A stretch of 64,000 bases of DNA from an uncultured Opitutia bacterium (GTDB lineage: Bacteria; Verrucomicrobiota; Verrucomicrobiia; Opitutales; Opitutaceae), in NCBI GenBank assembly GCA_903859715.1, contig CAIONS010000060.1, positions 50,724-114,723 of the forward strand, given 5' to 3'. The position numbers were made by a program, and so were the translations under genes. Shown here piece after piece: positions 18,584-30,122 of this stretch. Within the stretch, counting starts at the first letter, position 1; each line of letters starts with the position of its first letter. The notes under the pieces are model-generated. The model did no database searches and had not been told where the DNA came from. It worked only from the letters and a program-made list of their open reading frames with translations.

Positions 18584-19598
18584 GTTTTTTGGGTGGGGTC
18601 GTGAGCAACTGGGAGCTCAGGCCGGGGAGCCGTTCGGAGAATTCCTCGCCGTCGGCGGCCTGGCGGAGGGCGCGCTGGACCATGCCCATCTTGGCGTCGA
18701 GGTTGTCGATCATGGAGACAAACACGGCCTCGGGCGTGGCGGCATAGACGGCTGCGCCCCATTCGGGTTCGCCCTGATGGCTGAGCACGATGTGTTCAAG
18801 GCGCTCCAGCAGCTCCTCGTCGAGCTTCACCTTCTTGCCGGCCTTGCGCACGAGCTGGTAACCGAGGACCACGTGGCCCTGGAGAATGCCGCGGCGGCTG
18901 CGTTTCGTCGCAAGCGTGCCCTCGTACTCGATGGTCTTGCCGGTGTCGTGAAGAAGGATTCCAGCCATCGCGAGATCGGCATCCACCTCGGGATAAAGCG
19001 GCAGGAGTGCCTTGCAGGCGCGGGCCATATGCACGGTGTGCTCGAGCAGACCGTGGCGGTACGCGTGGTGCATGGAGACCGCGGCGGGTGTCCAACGGAA
19101 GAGATCGCCCACCTCGTCGAACACGGCGCGCACGGTGGCTTTTAGCTCGGGGTGGGCAATGGCATCGATGAAACCGTTGAACTCGGTCCAGAGCGCATCC
19201 GCGTTTTCCGGGGCGAGCTCGACGAGGTTGTCGAGCAGGCCGGGCGCGCCGAGATCGGATTCGGAGAGGACCGTGACTTTGCCGAGCTTGGGCGAGAGTC
19301 GGCCCTGATAGTAGTCGACCTTGCCCTCGACCCGGACGACGGATCCTTCGCCCGCGGCCTTGAGCAGCTCGAACGCGGGGTTGTCGCTGAAGATCGTGCA
19401 ACCGAACGAGCCGGTGCGGTCACCCAGATCGGCGCTGAAAAAGGGATTGCCGTTCGACGCGGTTTTTGGGGCGAGCTTGCGGACGACGAGGAGGCTGGCG
19501 AAGGGCTGGCCGTTGGCGCCATCAAGCGCCTTGAGGTCACGGACGGAGGAAAGGGGAAGGGCGGCTTCGGGCATGGGAAGTGGTGGGATGCGGGGCAT
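18579..19598 (-). CDS. YhaM-like 3'-5' exoribonuclease (OB-fold plus HD domain)
   Basis: This 339-residue protein has an N-terminal OB-fold nucleic-acid-binding domain (PFASLLVVRKL through KVDYYQGRLS) joined to an HD hydrolase domain. The HD part contains HHAYRHGLLEHTVHMA (first His ligands) and AGILLHDTGKT (His-Asp), with HIVLSHQGEPEWGA later. This order is that of YhaM/CBF1, which degrades RNA and single-stranded DNA from the 3' end in Firmicutes. Activity here is inferred. The start is taken at ATG 19598; ATG 19574 (MPEAALPL) is also possible. It is in the same direction as the metallophosphatase gene upstream. Confidence 0.82.
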   Translation of the reverse strand: MPRIPPLPMPEAALPLSSVRDLKALDGANGQPFASLLVVRKLAPKTASNGNPFFSADLGDRTGSFGCTIFSDNPAFELLKAAGEGSVVRVEGKVDYYQGRLSPKLGKVTVLSESDLGAPGLLDNLVELAPENADALWTEFNGFIDAIAHPELKATVRAVFDEVGDLFRWTPAAVSMHHAYRHGLLEHTVHMARACKALLPLYPEVDADLAMAGILLHDTGKTIEYEGTLATKRSRRGILQGHVVLGYQLVRKAGKKVKLDEELLERLEHIVLSHQGEPEWGAAVYAATPEAVFVSMIDNLDAKMGMVQRALRQAADGEEFSERLPGLSSQLLTTPPKKL

Positions 19599-19674
19599 TC
19601 AGGCCGCGGTTCTGGCGGTTGTCAGGTCAAGAGTGACGACGGCACCAAAGGACAGGTCAACGGGCCGAGGCTGG

Positions 19675-19702
19675 CACGGATGCAGGCAGGATGCCTGCGC
19701 TA
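19675..19702. repeat. Short palindrome in intergenic DNA
   Basis: GCAGGCAGGATGCCTGC followed by GCTAC sits in the 111-bp gap between two minus-strand genes. It has a GCAGGCA/TGCCTGC stem. The trailing CTAC resembles the ends of the other palindromic repeats in this window. Confidence 0.4.
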
Positions 19703-19709
19703 CCCCCGT

Positions 19710-20372
19710 TCAGGGCTGATAGTATTTTTCCCGGGCGCGGACCTGGACGATGCGCTTCTCGGGGAGAATGCAGGCGGTGAGGCTGCCGCCCATGACGCAG
19801 CCCGTGTCGATTCCCAGCGACCACTTCAACCGGGAAACCTCCGGTCGGGGCGTGTGCCCGTAGATCACGAAGGGCGGGCCGCTCCACAGTTCGGACCAAT
19901 GCGGAGCGCCCGGCTCCTCGGAGCGTTTGCGAGGCGAACCATCCTTGGCGACGACCTGAATACGCGTGACGATCCGGGCCGGCTGGCGGCGCCAGGGCAG
20001 GCTGGGCAAAAATCCGCCATGCACGAGGACGATGCCGTGGGCGGCGTCATGGAAGGTCAGCGGCATGGCGCTCATGTAGGCCCAGTCCTTATGGTTGAGC
20101 TGCTTCAATGTCTCATAGTCCGTCTTTTTGAGATGGGTCGGGTCGCCGGTCTTGCGGTAGTTGAGCAGGCGCAGTTCATGGTTGCCGAGGAGCGAGAGGG
20201 TGGCGTGCTCGCGCGCGAGGGCGATGACCTTGGCGCTGTCCGGGCCGCGATTGACGAGATCGCCGAGCAGCATCAGCCGGTCGTGTTTTCCCAGATCGAG
20301 TTTTTCCAGGAGATCCTCGAATTCGCGGTGGCAGCCGTGGATGTCCCCGATGGCGATGAGGCGGCCCTTCAT
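19710..20372 (-). CDS. Metallophosphoesterase (diadenosine tetraphosphatase / Ser-Thr phosphatase-like)
   Basis: This 220-residue calcineurin-like phosphoesterase shows all the metal-site motifs: GDIHGC (D10, H12), GDLVNRGPDS, GNHE, LVHGGF and YGHTPRPE. The RGPDS motif is typical of bacterial PrpA/ApaH-like enzymes, which act on phosphoproteins or Ap4A. Sequence alone does not separate the two. It is divergent from the gene at 20429 across a 56-bp gap, so the two promoters must be close. Confidence 0.88.
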   Translation of the reverse strand: MKGRLIAIGDIHGCHREFEDLLEKLDLGKHDRLMLLGDLVNRGPDSAKVIALAREHATLSLLGNHELRLLNYRKTGDPTHLKKTDYETLKQLNHKDWAYMSAMPLTFHDAAHGIVLVHGGFLPSLPWRRQPARIVTRIQVVAKDGSPRKRSEEPGAPHWSELWSGPPFVIYGHTPRPEVSRLKWSLGIDTGCVMGGSLTACILPEKRIVQVRAREKYYQP

Positions 20373-20428
20373 GCGGTCGGGAGAATTTGACTAGCGTTCA
20401 TTTTCCCACGCCCTAGACACAAGGGGCC

Positions 20429-20959
20429 ATGGAACTGACCCTGCATCCGCTCGCCAAGACCTGCCACGCTTCCGGCCACGTGTTCGCCGAGGGCGACCGG
20501 GTGGTCTGCTATCTCGTGCGGGAAGTCACCGGGGAGATCGGCCGGCGGGACGTGCTCGTGAGCGAGGATGCGGCCTATGCCAAGCCAAGCCCGGTGCTCT
20601 GCAGCTGGACGGTGAGCTACAAGCCCCGGCATGGCGAAGAGAACGCCGGGCGGGCGCTCAAGCTGACCGCGGAGAACCTTTTTGTCACCCTGGGTGATCC
20701 TGCCGCCGAGCCGAACCCGGCGAACACGCCGCTGCTGCAGTTTCTGGGCCTGATGCTGGAGCGGAAGAAACTGCTGCGGCCCCGCGGGCTCACCCCCGAT
20801 GGCGAGCGGCAGATTTACGAGCACGCGAAGACGCATCTGCTGTACGAGATTCCCGTGGGCAATCTCGATGAGGCGTTTTTCATCAGGATCCAAGGCCAGC
20901 TCGACCTGTTGATGGGCCCGCCGAAAGTGGTGGCGGAGCCGGTCGTCAGCGGAGCGTGA
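20429..20959 (+). CDS. Conserved protein of unknown function
   Basis: This 176-residue soluble protein has no signal peptide or membrane segment. The N-terminal third (TCHASGHVFAEGDRVVCYLV, then IGRRDVLV) resembles a small Cys-containing module seen in uncharacterised planctomycete/verrucomicrobial proteins that begin with C..(T/S)G..F..G. The segment LLQFLGLMLERKKLLRPRG is helical. The resemblance is by eye only. It faces ppk convergently with a 21-bp gap. I do not assign a function. Confidence 0.75.
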   Translation: MELTLHPLAKTCHASGHVFAEGDRVVCYLVREVTGEIGRRDVLVSEDAAYAKPSPVLCSWTVSYKPRHGEENAGRALKLTAENLFVTLGDPAAEPNPANTPLLQFLGLMLERKKLLRPRGLTPDGERQIYEHAKTHLLYEIPVGNLDEAFFIRIQGQLDLLMGPPKVVAEPVVSGA

Positions 20960-20980
20960 GCTGAAGGGTCTCATGCGTGG

Positions 20981-23137
20981 TCAGCTCGCGGTCTCGGTGA
21001 GCGGAGCGGCCCGCAGCCGGGCTGAGGCCATGAAGTAACGTTGGGCGGAGAACGAGGGTTCGTTGGATTGGCGGGCCGGCGGCGCATAGGTGGCGTCAGG
21101 CTGCAGTTCCTGCGCGTCCTCGTTGTCCCGCAATTCAGCAGGCAGGATGTCGTCGATGATCCGCTTGCGCAGCTCAGGGTCCTCGATGGGAAAGACGGTC
21201 TCGACCCGGCGGAAGAAATTGCGCGGCATCCAGTCGGCACTGCCGCAGTAGACGAGCGGCTGGCCGCCGTTCTCGAAGTAGTAAACCCGGGCGTGCTCGA
21301 GAAACCGGCCGACGATATTGCGCAGGCGGATATTCTCACTGAGGCCCTTGACGCCGGCCATGAGACAGCACGTGGCGCGGACGATAAGGTCGATCTTCAC
21401 GCCGGCCTGGGAGGCGGCGTAGAGGTTGTCGATCGTCACCGGGTCGACGAGTTTGTTCATCTTTGCGATGATGCGGGCAGGCTTGCCGGCGGCGGCGTTG
21501 GCGGCCTCGTTGGCGATGAGTTCCTGGAGGCGCGAGTGCAGGTTGAACGGCGCGACGAGGAGATGCTTGAAGTCGGGCGAGCGGCCGAAGCCGATGAGCG
21601 TGTTGAACAGCTGCGCGACCTCGGCGGTGAGATATTCCCGGCACGTAAAGAAGCTCAGGTCGGTGTACAGCCGCGCGGTCTTCGGGTTATAGTTGCCGGT
21701 GCCGAGATGAACGTAGCGGCGCAGTCCACCGCCTTCCCGGCGGACGACGAGGCTGCATTTGCAGTGGGTCTTGTGCCCGACGAGGCCGTAGACGACATGC
21801 ACGCCGGCTTCCTCCAGCTGGCGGGCCCAATGGATGTTGTTGGCTTCGTCAAAGCGGGCCTTGAGTTCGACGAGGGCGGTCACCTGCTTGCCGTTGGTCG
21901 ATGCATCCATTAAGGCGCGCACAATGGGTGAATCGCCGCTGGTACGGTAGAGCGTCTGCTTGATGGCAAAGACCTCGGGGTCGCGGGCGGCATGCGCCAC
22001 GAAATCGACGACGGGATTAAACGAGTCATAAGGATGGTGGAGCAGGAGGTCGCGCTCGCGAATGACGTCGAAGATATTGGCCGCGCCGCGCAGGAGCGGG
22101 GATTCGACGGGGGTGAACGGCGGATACTTGAGATCGGGCCGGTCGATAAGATCGTAGAGGCTCATCAGGCGGAGCAGATTCAGCGGGCCTTTCAGGCGGA
22201 AGGCATAGTCGAGGGAGAGGCCGAGGTAGCCGCAGAGGGTGGTGAAGAGCGCCTCGTCCACGCCGGCCTCGATCTCGAGTCGCACGGCGGCGCCGCGGCG
22301 AAGGTTGCGGAGCTCCTCCTCGATTTTCTTGAGCAGGTTTTCCGACTCCTCCTCGTCGATGTAGAGGTCGCTGTTGCGGGTCACGCGGAAGGCGTGGGCG
22401 CTGTTGATGCGATAGCCGGAAAAGAGGGCACCGGTGCAAAGCTTGATGATCTCGCTGAGAAAAATGTAGCGCTGCGGGCCCTCCCGGGCCGGCTCGATCT
22501 GGACGATGCGCGGCAGGATCCGCGGCACGGGCAGGATCACCATCATCTTTTCCTGCTCGGGCGTGTCCGGATTATCGAGCGAGACGAGGACGTTGAGCGT
22601 CTTGTTGCCGATCTGGGGAAACGGATGCGACTGGTCGATGGCCAGCGGTGTGAGCACGGGCAGCACCTGGGTTTGGAAATAGTCCTGTACCCAAACGCGC
22701 TCAGGCTCCGTGAGCTGGGCGCCGGCGCGGAATTCGATGCGTTCCTTGGCGAGCAGAGGAACGAGCTGCTGGTGCCAGCAATGGTATTGCTCGGCCACGA
22801 GCGTATTGGCCGCGCCGTGAACGTACTTGAGCTGCTCGCGCGGCGTGAGTCCATCGAGGCTCAGTTCGCCGGAAGTGGAGTCGACCTGCTGGATCAGGCC
22901 GGCGACGCGGATCTCGAAGAATTCGTCGAGATTGGAGCTGACGATCGCGAGAAACTTCACCCGCTCGAGGAGCGGATTGGTGGCGCACTGGGCCTGTTCC
23001 AACACGCGGCGATTGAAGGCCAGCCAGCTTTGCTCGCGGTTGGCGTAGGCGTTGCGGCTGCTGTTCAGTGCGCCCGGGCGAGCGATGGATTTGCCCGCAG
23101 GAGCGGTGATCTTGGAGAGTTTTTTGCCGCGCGTCAC
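20981..23137 (-). CDS. ppk1: Polyphosphate kinase 1
   Basis: It reversibly polymerises the gamma-phosphate of ATP into inorganic polyphosphate at the membrane periphery. The protein has 718 residues, the usual PPK1 length. The N-domain is recognised by [18 protein letters not shown] and [14 protein letters not shown]. The two PLD-like catalytic domains contain the His in [13 protein letters not shown] and in [20 protein letters not shown]-terminal [11 protein letters not shown] and [11 protein letters not shown] are also conserved. No ppx is adjacent. The ATG at 23137 gives a basic 25-residue leader before the conserved region. Confidence 0.96.
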   Translation of the reverse strand: MTRGKKLSKITAPAGKSIARPGALNSSRNAYANREQSWLAFNRRVLEQAQCATNPLLERVKFLAIVSSNLDEFFEIRVAGLIQQVDSTSGELSLDGLTPREQLKYVHGAANTLVAEQYHCWHQQLVPLLAKERIEFRAGAQLTEPERVWVQDYFQTQVLPVLTPLAIDQSHPFPQIGNKTLNVLVSLDNPDTPEQEKMMVILPVPRILPRIVQIEPAREGPQRYIFLSEIIKLCTGALFSGYRINSAHAFRVTRNSDLYIDEEESENLLKKIEEELRNLRRGAAVRLEIEAGVDEALFTTLCGYLGLSLDYAFRLKGPLNLLRLMSLYDLIDRPDLKYPPFTPVESPLLRGAANIFDVIRERDLLLHHPYDSFNPVVDFVAHAARDPEVFAIKQTLYRTSGDSPIVRALMDASTNGKQVTALVELKARFDEANNIHWARQLEEAGVHVVYGLVGHKTHCKCSLVVRREGGGLRRYVHLGTGNYNPKTARLYTDLSFFTCREYLTAEVAQLFNTLIGFGRSPDFKHLLVAPFNLHSRLQELIANEAANAAAGKPARIIAKMNKLVDPVTIDNLYAASQAGVKIDLIVRATCCLMAGVKGLSENIRLRNIVGRFLEHARVYYFENGGQPLVYCGSADWMPRNFFRRVETVFPIEDPELRKRIIDDILPAELRDNEDAQELQPDATYAPPARQSNEPSFSAQRYFMASARLRAAPLTETAS

Positions 23138-23259
23138 AGGAGCGAAAATCAGGTTACGAAGCTGCCACGTTAGGATCTAAACCCACCGAAACGAGCGGAT
23201 AAGGTCGGGACACGGGATTGTCACAGAGACTCCGGGTCTCGCGGCGGGTGAATGCGCCA

Positions 23260-24021
23260 CTACCGACGGACGGGAACGCCCTGACCGGCTAGAAAATCCT
23301 TGGCCTGCGGGATCGTGAACGTGCCGAAGTGAAAGATACTCGCGGCGAGCACTGCGCTGGCGTGCCCCTGATCCAAAACCTCGGCAAGGTGGGACAGCGT
23401 GCCGGCGCCCCCGCTGGCGATGACGGGGACGGTGACGGCATCGCTCACGGCGCGGGTGAGCGCGACGTCGTAGCCCACGCCGGTGCCGTCACGGTCCATA
23501 CTGGTGAGGAGGATTTCACCGGCGCCCAGCTCGACGGCGCGGCGGGCCCAGCTGACGGCGTCGAGGTCGGTGGCATTACGTCCGCCATGGGTGTAAACCC
23601 GCCAGGACTTTCCGTCAGGCTCCTGCTTGGCGTCGATCGCGAGGACGATGCACTGGCTGCCAAAGCGCTGGGCGGCGTCGGCGATCAACTGGGGATTCTT
23701 GATCGCGGCGGTGTTGAGCGAGACCTTGTCAGCCCCGGCCTTGAGCATGGCCTCGATGTCGGCGAGCGAACGCAGGCCGCCACCGACGGTGAGGGGCATG
23801 AAGCATTGCTCGGCCGTAGAGGCGACGACGTCCTGCATGATGCGGCGCTCATCGCTGGAGGCCGTGATATCGAGGAAAATGAGCTCATCGGCGCCCTGGG
23901 CATCGTAGGCCTTGGCGCACTGCACGGGATCGCCGGCATCGCGGAGCTGCTGAAAACGCACGCCCTTGACCACACGGCCGGCGTTGACGTCGAGGCAGGG
24001 AATGATGCGGCGGCGGAGCAT
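23260..24021 (-). CDS. hisF: Imidazole glycerol phosphate synthase cyclase subunit
   Basis: It uses ammonia from HisH and PRFAR to form imidazole glycerol phosphate and AICAR in histidine synthesis. It is a 253-residue (beta/alpha)8 barrel of standard length. Catalytic Asp11 is in [15 protein letters not shown]; the second catalytic Asp is in [10 protein letters not shown], and phosphate-binding loops include VGGGLRS and ASGGAGT. No other his gene is in the window, so this is an isolated member of a scattered pathway. Confidence 0.97.
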   Translation of the reverse strand: MLRRRIIPCLDVNAGRVVKGVRFQQLRDAGDPVQCAKAYDAQGADELIFLDITASSDERRIMQDVVASTAEQCFMPLTVGGGLRSLADIEAMLKAGADKVSLNTAAIKNPQLIADAAQRFGSQCIVLAIDAKQEPDGKSWRVYTHGGRNATDLDAVSWARRAVELGAGEILLTSMDRDGTGVGYDVALTRAVSDAVTVPVIASGGAGTLSHLAEVLDQGHASAVLAASIFHFGTFTIPQAKDFLAGQGVPVRR

Positions 24022-24181
24022 GGGTGAAGGCCAAGTAACAGTCGCCAGGTGACACGTGCCAAGAAAGAAGCGCCGGCCGAATTAGCCGACCGGGAGCCTT
24101 TGGGAAACGTGCACGTTCAAGCACTCTCTGACTCCTGCCACTTGTCGCTTTGCACTTACCACTTGAACGCGCAATGGGCGC

Positions 24182-25936
24182 TCAGACATGCGTCACGTCG
24201 GGCTCGAAGTTTACTGCGAGGCGGTAGACATGGCCCGGACGCATGATCAGCGGATGATCGCGCACGAGGTACTGCAGATAGTGAATCTTGCCGTAGTTGG
24301 TGCGGTAGGTCGGGTCGGCGCTGACAATCTCGGTTTCCTGCCAGGTGCCCTGGAAGTCATCTTTTGCGACCGTACAGCGATGCCCCAGCGGACCGAGCGC
24401 GAGCGCTCCGTTGACGTGGTACTTCGAATGCGGCGCGGCGATGGCGAGGACGTAGCGGAATTTATCGAGCGTGACCTGCTGCTTCACCGTGTAGGCGAAC
24501 TCGCAGCTGATCTTGCTGCCCGTGAAATTCCACTGGACCTTCACGTTGCCGAGATTCTTGACGAACTCCTCCTTGATATTGATGAGTTCGGGCTGTTCGT
24601 AGCGGAAATAGAAGCTGTTGCGCAGGCCGAGGCCCGTGACGCAGTTCTTGCCGTAGAAGGCCGGAATGGTGACTTGGTCGCCGAACGTGAGCTCGGGCAG
24701 CATGACCGGCAGGTAGACATTGTTCGGCCAGTCAAACACGCCAGGACAGTGCGGGAAAGGCAGGGAGTCGCTGGTGAGCGTGGTGCCGGAGCTGATGAGC
24801 GGAATCTGCGCATGCAGGCCGCTTTCGGCGTCGCGATAGAGGAAGAGGCCCTGCTCCTTGCGGTTGCTCTTGTCGAAAATGACGAAGCGGCCGGAAGTGC
24901 GCGGCGGCTCGACTTTCGGCGTGCCCGGCGGCATCTGCACGGTCTTCGCGAGGCGGGACCACTGGCAGAGGTAGCGGGCGGCGTCGAAATTCGCCATGCG
25001 CGTCGTATGATGCGAATAGGCGGTGCGCTCGTCGTCGCGGAGATCGAGGAAGCCCTGCTCCTGGTCGAGATAGGTCTCGTAGAAGAACATGAACAGCCGG
25101 CGCAGGATATCGAAATACTTGACCTTCTGGTCGTCGGCGATCCAGCCGTCGCGGAGTCCCTGCAGGATGAGGCTGATGCAGTGCATCTGGCCATAGGCGC
25201 CGGCGGCGCGGCCGAAGGCCCAGCCGAGCCCGTCCGCGCGGACGAGGTCGGGCATCATCTTGATGTACTTCTCGGCGTAGGTGCGGAGGGTGGGGAGCTT
25301 GCGGTCGCGGACGCCGCTGTTGGCGTGGAGCTGGAGCGCCGAGCGGATGAACACGAAGTTCATCACGCCATAGAGATTGAAATTGCCGCCGAAGCCCGTG
25401 GTGGCGTCGTCGAAGAAACCGGCCGAGCTGGTGGCCGTGATGCGCTCGACCATGCGCTCGATGAGGCGCGAGGTCTCGTCCTTCTTGGACAGCCCGAGGC
25501 TGAAGCGGGCGACCGCCTTCGCGATGTTGAACGCCTGCCAGTGGTTGTCGTAGTCGCTGCGGTGAAGGAGCTGCTTGTCGATGCGCTCGCGGGTCTCCTC
25601 GACGAGGCGTTCCCAGACGGGATTGCGTTCCTTGGAGGGACCGAAGGCGAGGAGGCCGAGGGAGGCGTAGGCCAGGCCGTTTTCGGCGGCGGGCTCGGTG
25701 AACATCTGCGCCGTAATGCAGCGCGCGGCGAGATCGATCAGGTCAAAGCCCTTGAGGGTGCTTTCACCCGTGGCCCGGTAGAATTCGCCGAGGGCGAAGG
25801 CGACGTGGCCGGGTTCGTCGGGACGGGATTGCTCGCCGTTCGCGGGAAGGATGGTGCCATCGGGTTGGATCGAATCGAGATTATGGGCCAGCATCGAGCG
25901 GGCCATATCGAGACATTGCTCGGAAAAACTGTGCAT
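24182..25936 (-). CDS. Probable alpha/alpha-toroid protein, function unknown
   Basis: This 584-residue soluble protein has no evident signal peptide. The first 350 residues are a series of amphipathic helices with aromatic-rich turns (YDNHWQAFNIAKAVARF, GQMHCISLILQGL, YSHHTTRMANFDAARYLCQW), as expected of an (alpha/alpha) toroid like those in polysaccharide lyases and some glycoside hydrolases. The last 200 residues look beta-rich, in the manner of a heparinase II/III-type C-terminal sandwich. I see no motif that fixes the substrate. It is transcribed in the same direction as the short rho paralogue upstream (84-bp gap). Confidence 0.6.
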   Translation of the reverse strand: MHSFSEQCLDMARSMLAHNLDSIQPDGTILPANGEQSRPDEPGHVAFALGEFYRATGESTLKGFDLIDLAARCITAQMFTEPAAENGLAYASLGLLAFGPSKERNPVWERLVEETRERIDKQLLHRSDYDNHWQAFNIAKAVARFSLGLSKKDETSRLIERMVERITATSSAGFFDDATTGFGGNFNLYGVMNFVFIRSALQLHANSGVRDRKLPTLRTYAEKYIKMMPDLVRADGLGWAFGRAAGAYGQMHCISLILQGLRDGWIADDQKVKYFDILRRLFMFFYETYLDQEQGFLDLRDDERTAYSHHTTRMANFDAARYLCQWSRLAKTVQMPPGTPKVEPPRTSGRFVIFDKSNRKEQGLFLYRDAESGLHAQIPLISSGTTLTSDSLPFPHCPGVFDWPNNVYLPVMLPELTFGDQVTIPAFYGKNCVTGLGLRNSFYFRYEQPELINIKEEFVKNLGNVKVQWNFTGSKISCEFAYTVKQQVTLDKFRYVLAIAAPHSKYHVNGALALGPLGHRCTVAKDDFQGTWQETEIVSADPTYRTNYGKIHYLQYLVRDHPLIMRPGHVYRLAVNFEPDVTHV

Positions 25937-26020
25937 GCGGTGGTGGTCGGTAGAGGGAGCGGACGGCGGACGAGGAACGAAAATTTTGCCCCGCGTGGGG
26001 CAAGGTCAGCAAGAGTGAAG

Positions 26021-27235
26021 TTAGCGGGCGATGAGTTTCAGGAATTCCGCGTTGGTCTTCGTCTTGGAGAGGCGGGCGATCATGGTCTCGGCGGCCTCCT
26101 CGATCTTCTGCTGCACGAGGGCGCGGCGGAAGAAGTGGATGCCCTCGAGGGTCTTGGCGTCGATCAGCAGCTCCTCCTTGCGGGTGCCGGAGGCGGCGAT
26201 GTTGATCGCGGGCCAGAGGCGCATCTCGGCGCACTTGCGGTCGAGGACGAGCTCCATGTTGCCGGTGCCCTTGAATTCCTGGAAGATGACGTCGTCCATC
26301 CGGCTGCCGGTCTCGACAAGCACGGAGGCAATGATGGTGAGCGAGCCGGCCTCCTCGGTCTTGCGCGCGGTGGCGAAGATCTGGCGGGGTTTTTCAAGTG
26401 CGCGGACATCGAGACCACCGGAACCGGTGCGGCCGGAGTTGCGGGCAGTGTTGTGGGCGCGGGAAAGACGGGTGATCGAGTCGACGAAGAGAACGACGTC
26501 GCGGCCTACCTCGACGAGGCGCTTGGCGCGTTCGATGCAGAGGTCGGCGATGCGGATGTGATTTTCGATCTGCTCGTCGTTGGACGAGGCCCAGATCTCG
26601 GCGGGCACACTGCGGCGGAAGTCGGTGACTTCCTCGGGGCGTTCGTCGACGAGGAGGATCATGACGTGACACTCGGGATTGTTCTCAAGGACGCCGAGGG
26701 CCATGTCGCGGAGCAGGGTGGTCTTGCCGGTGCGCGGCGGGGCGACGATGAGGCCGCGGGTACCTTTGCCGACCGGACAGAAAAGATCCACGGCGCGGGT
26801 GGTCATGCGGCCGTCCTTCAGTTCCATTTTCAGATGCTGGTTGGGCGAGATGGTCGTGAGGGCCGTGAATTCGAAGCGCGTGCGACGATCCTCCAGGGCG
26901 ACGCCGTCGACGGTCTCGATGAAGCGCATCTTCGGGTTCGGAAAGCGGCCATCGGGCGGGAAGGCAGTGCCGCCGATCATCGAGCCGGTGCGCAGCTTGA
27001 AACGGCGGATGAGTTCCTTGGGGACAAAGGGATCGGTCGGGCGGCGTTTGCCACCGCGGCTCAGGTCCAGCAACTGGCCGTTCCCGCCGCGCTGGATGTC
27101 GACGTCGAGGACGCCCTCGACGTGGATGGTTTCCACGGGCGCAGGAGCGGGAGCGGCAGTTTCAGTGCTGACAGGAACCGCGGCCGGGGCGGGCGCGGGG
27201 GTGTCCGCCGGAGCGGACGCAGTTTTCTTTTCCAT
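26021..27235 (-). CDS. Rho-family ATPase, short paralogue
   Basis: This is a 404-residue second Rho protein. After a 35-residue Ala/Pro-rich leader comes a cold-shock-like RNA-binding region (EGVLDVDIQRGGNGQL ... DPFVPKELIRRFKLRTGS). The Rho N-terminal helical module present in the long copy is absent. The ATPase core has Walker [13 protein letters not shown] at residues 161-172 and [16 protein letters not shown]. The secondary RNA-binding region differs from the long Rho: LSRAHN instead of LARAYN, and an R-loop of SGRTGSGG instead of GKTMSGG. The C-terminal SGTRKEELL is intact. It is probably an active RNA-dependent ATPase, possibly a specialised terminator. A pseudogene is unlikely because every ATPase motif is kept. 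Confidence 0.9.
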   Translation of the reverse strand: MEKKTASAPADTPAPAPAAVPVSTETAAPAPAPVETIHVEGVLDVDIQRGGNGQLLDLSRGGKRRPTDPFVPKELIRRFKLRTGSMIGGTAFPPDGRFPNPKMRFIETVDGVALEDRRTRFEFTALTTISPNQHLKMELKDGRMTTRAVDLFCPVGKGTRGLIVAPPRTGKTTLLRDMALGVLENNPECHVMILLVDERPEEVTDFRRSVPAEIWASSNDEQIENHIRIADLCIERAKRLVEVGRDVVLFVDSITRLSRAHNTARNSGRTGSGGLDVRALEKPRQIFATARKTEEAGSLTIIASVLVETGSRMDDVIFQEFKGTGNMELVLDRKCAEMRLWPAINIAASGTRKEELLIDAKTLEGIHFFRRALVQQKIEEAAETMIARLSKTKTNAEFLKLIAR

Positions 27236-27334
27236 ACGAAATTGGTGACAATCACGCCCGCGCTTGACGCTTGAAACTCAGAACGGGATAAGAACTGCGA
27301 GTTGCCTTCTTAACCCCTAAAATCCGCCACTAAC

Positions 27335-29284
<1,950 letters not shown>

Positions 29285-29394
29285 GTCAGGCACAAAGCAG
29301 TCAGCCTCTCGCAAACTATCTGAAGTAATTGGAAGCAAGTCGGTTGCGGCGTTTTGAGATTGCGGCGTGAATCGATTGAAACTCACTGGGAGCC

Positions 29395-29868
29395 ATGCTG
29401 CTCCCCCCGGCAGTCCGCAGTGCCCCTAGGCTACGTCGTTTTTCAGGCGGTTTCACGCTGGTGGAATTGCTCGTCGTCGTTGCCCTGATTGCGACGTTGC
29501 TGGGAATCACGTTCGGATTTTTGCGCGGGGCCAAACAGCAGGCGACGATCGGTCAGGTACGTGCTGAACTGGCGGTGATTGCACAGGCCCTGGAGAATTA
29601 TCGACGCGAGTATGGTGATTATCCGCAGGCGGCGGATACCCCGGAGAAACTGTATCAGGCCTTGTCGGGTCTGACTGGACCAACGGGCTCGGCCATCTCC
29701 GGGCGCAGCCTGCTCGCGGGTGCTCAAATTGCACTGCTCGATCCAGTCCATCCCACGAGTGCGATGAACAGTTTGGTGGATCCGTGGGACAACGCCTACC
29801 AGTACATTTATTTTATCCGTCAGCTGAGCTCCGCACCGGTCAGTCGCGGCTATATCCTGTATTCCTAG
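29395..29868 (+). CDS. GspG-type (pseudo)prepilin, probably shortened at the C-terminus
   Basis: This 157-residue protein has a 19-residue basic leader, the prepilin peptidase site GG/FTLVE with Glu at +5, and a hydrophobic helix (LLVVVALIATLLGITFGFL). A C-terminal domain of GspG style follows, including DPWDNAYQYIY. GspG relatives usually continue past the GYILYS segment into a GPDG calcium-site motif. Here the frame stops directly after YS at 29866. The next sequence is the start of a mosaic region with an integrase fragment, so the last 15-20 residues may have been lost by rearrangement. Confidence 0.75.
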   Translation: MLLPPAVRSAPRLRRFSGGFTLVELLVVVALIATLLGITFGFLRGAKQQATIGQVRAELAVIAQALENYRREYGDYPQAADTPEKLYQALSGLTGPTGSAISGRSLLAGAQIALLDPVHPTSAMNSLVDPWDNAYQYIYFIRQLSSAPVSRGYILYS

Positions 29869-29888
29869 CTCTAGCCATTGAGAAAGCT

Positions 29889-30122
29889 GTGGCCGGCGGT
29901 CTTGATCAAATCCGGCTCCTCCCCGAGAAGCTTCTCGGCACGCTCTCGCTAGAAGCGGCTGGCGCGATTGACGGCCAATTGGCTGTTCAGACTGCTCAAC
30001 TCAAGACTCCAAGTCCGGAGGATTTAGAAAAGGAGAAAAAAGTGCGTGGACTGTCCGGGATGAGGGAGGCTCTTGTCAAAGTGTCTGACGATTACCGCGA
30101 AATCGCTGCCGCGTCAGCATGA
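29889..30122 (+). pseudogene. Orphan gene fragment in mosaic region
   Basis: A 77-codon reading frame starts at a GTG, with GAGAAAG just upstream. The translation ends in KVRGLSGMREALVKVSDDYREIAAASA. It looks like real protein (charged helices, no stops), but I do not recognise a family. The frame is also open upstream into the end of the prepilin gene in another frame. Its stop coincides with the point where the integrase fragment on the opposite strand loses homology. It is probably the 3' end of a gene brought in or cut by recombination. Confidence 0.35.

Noticed and set aside
24188..27274. 1028-residue open frame on the plus strand
   Set aside because: It runs through the short rho gene and the toroid gene, both supported by motifs on the minus strand. 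It has no recognisable domain.
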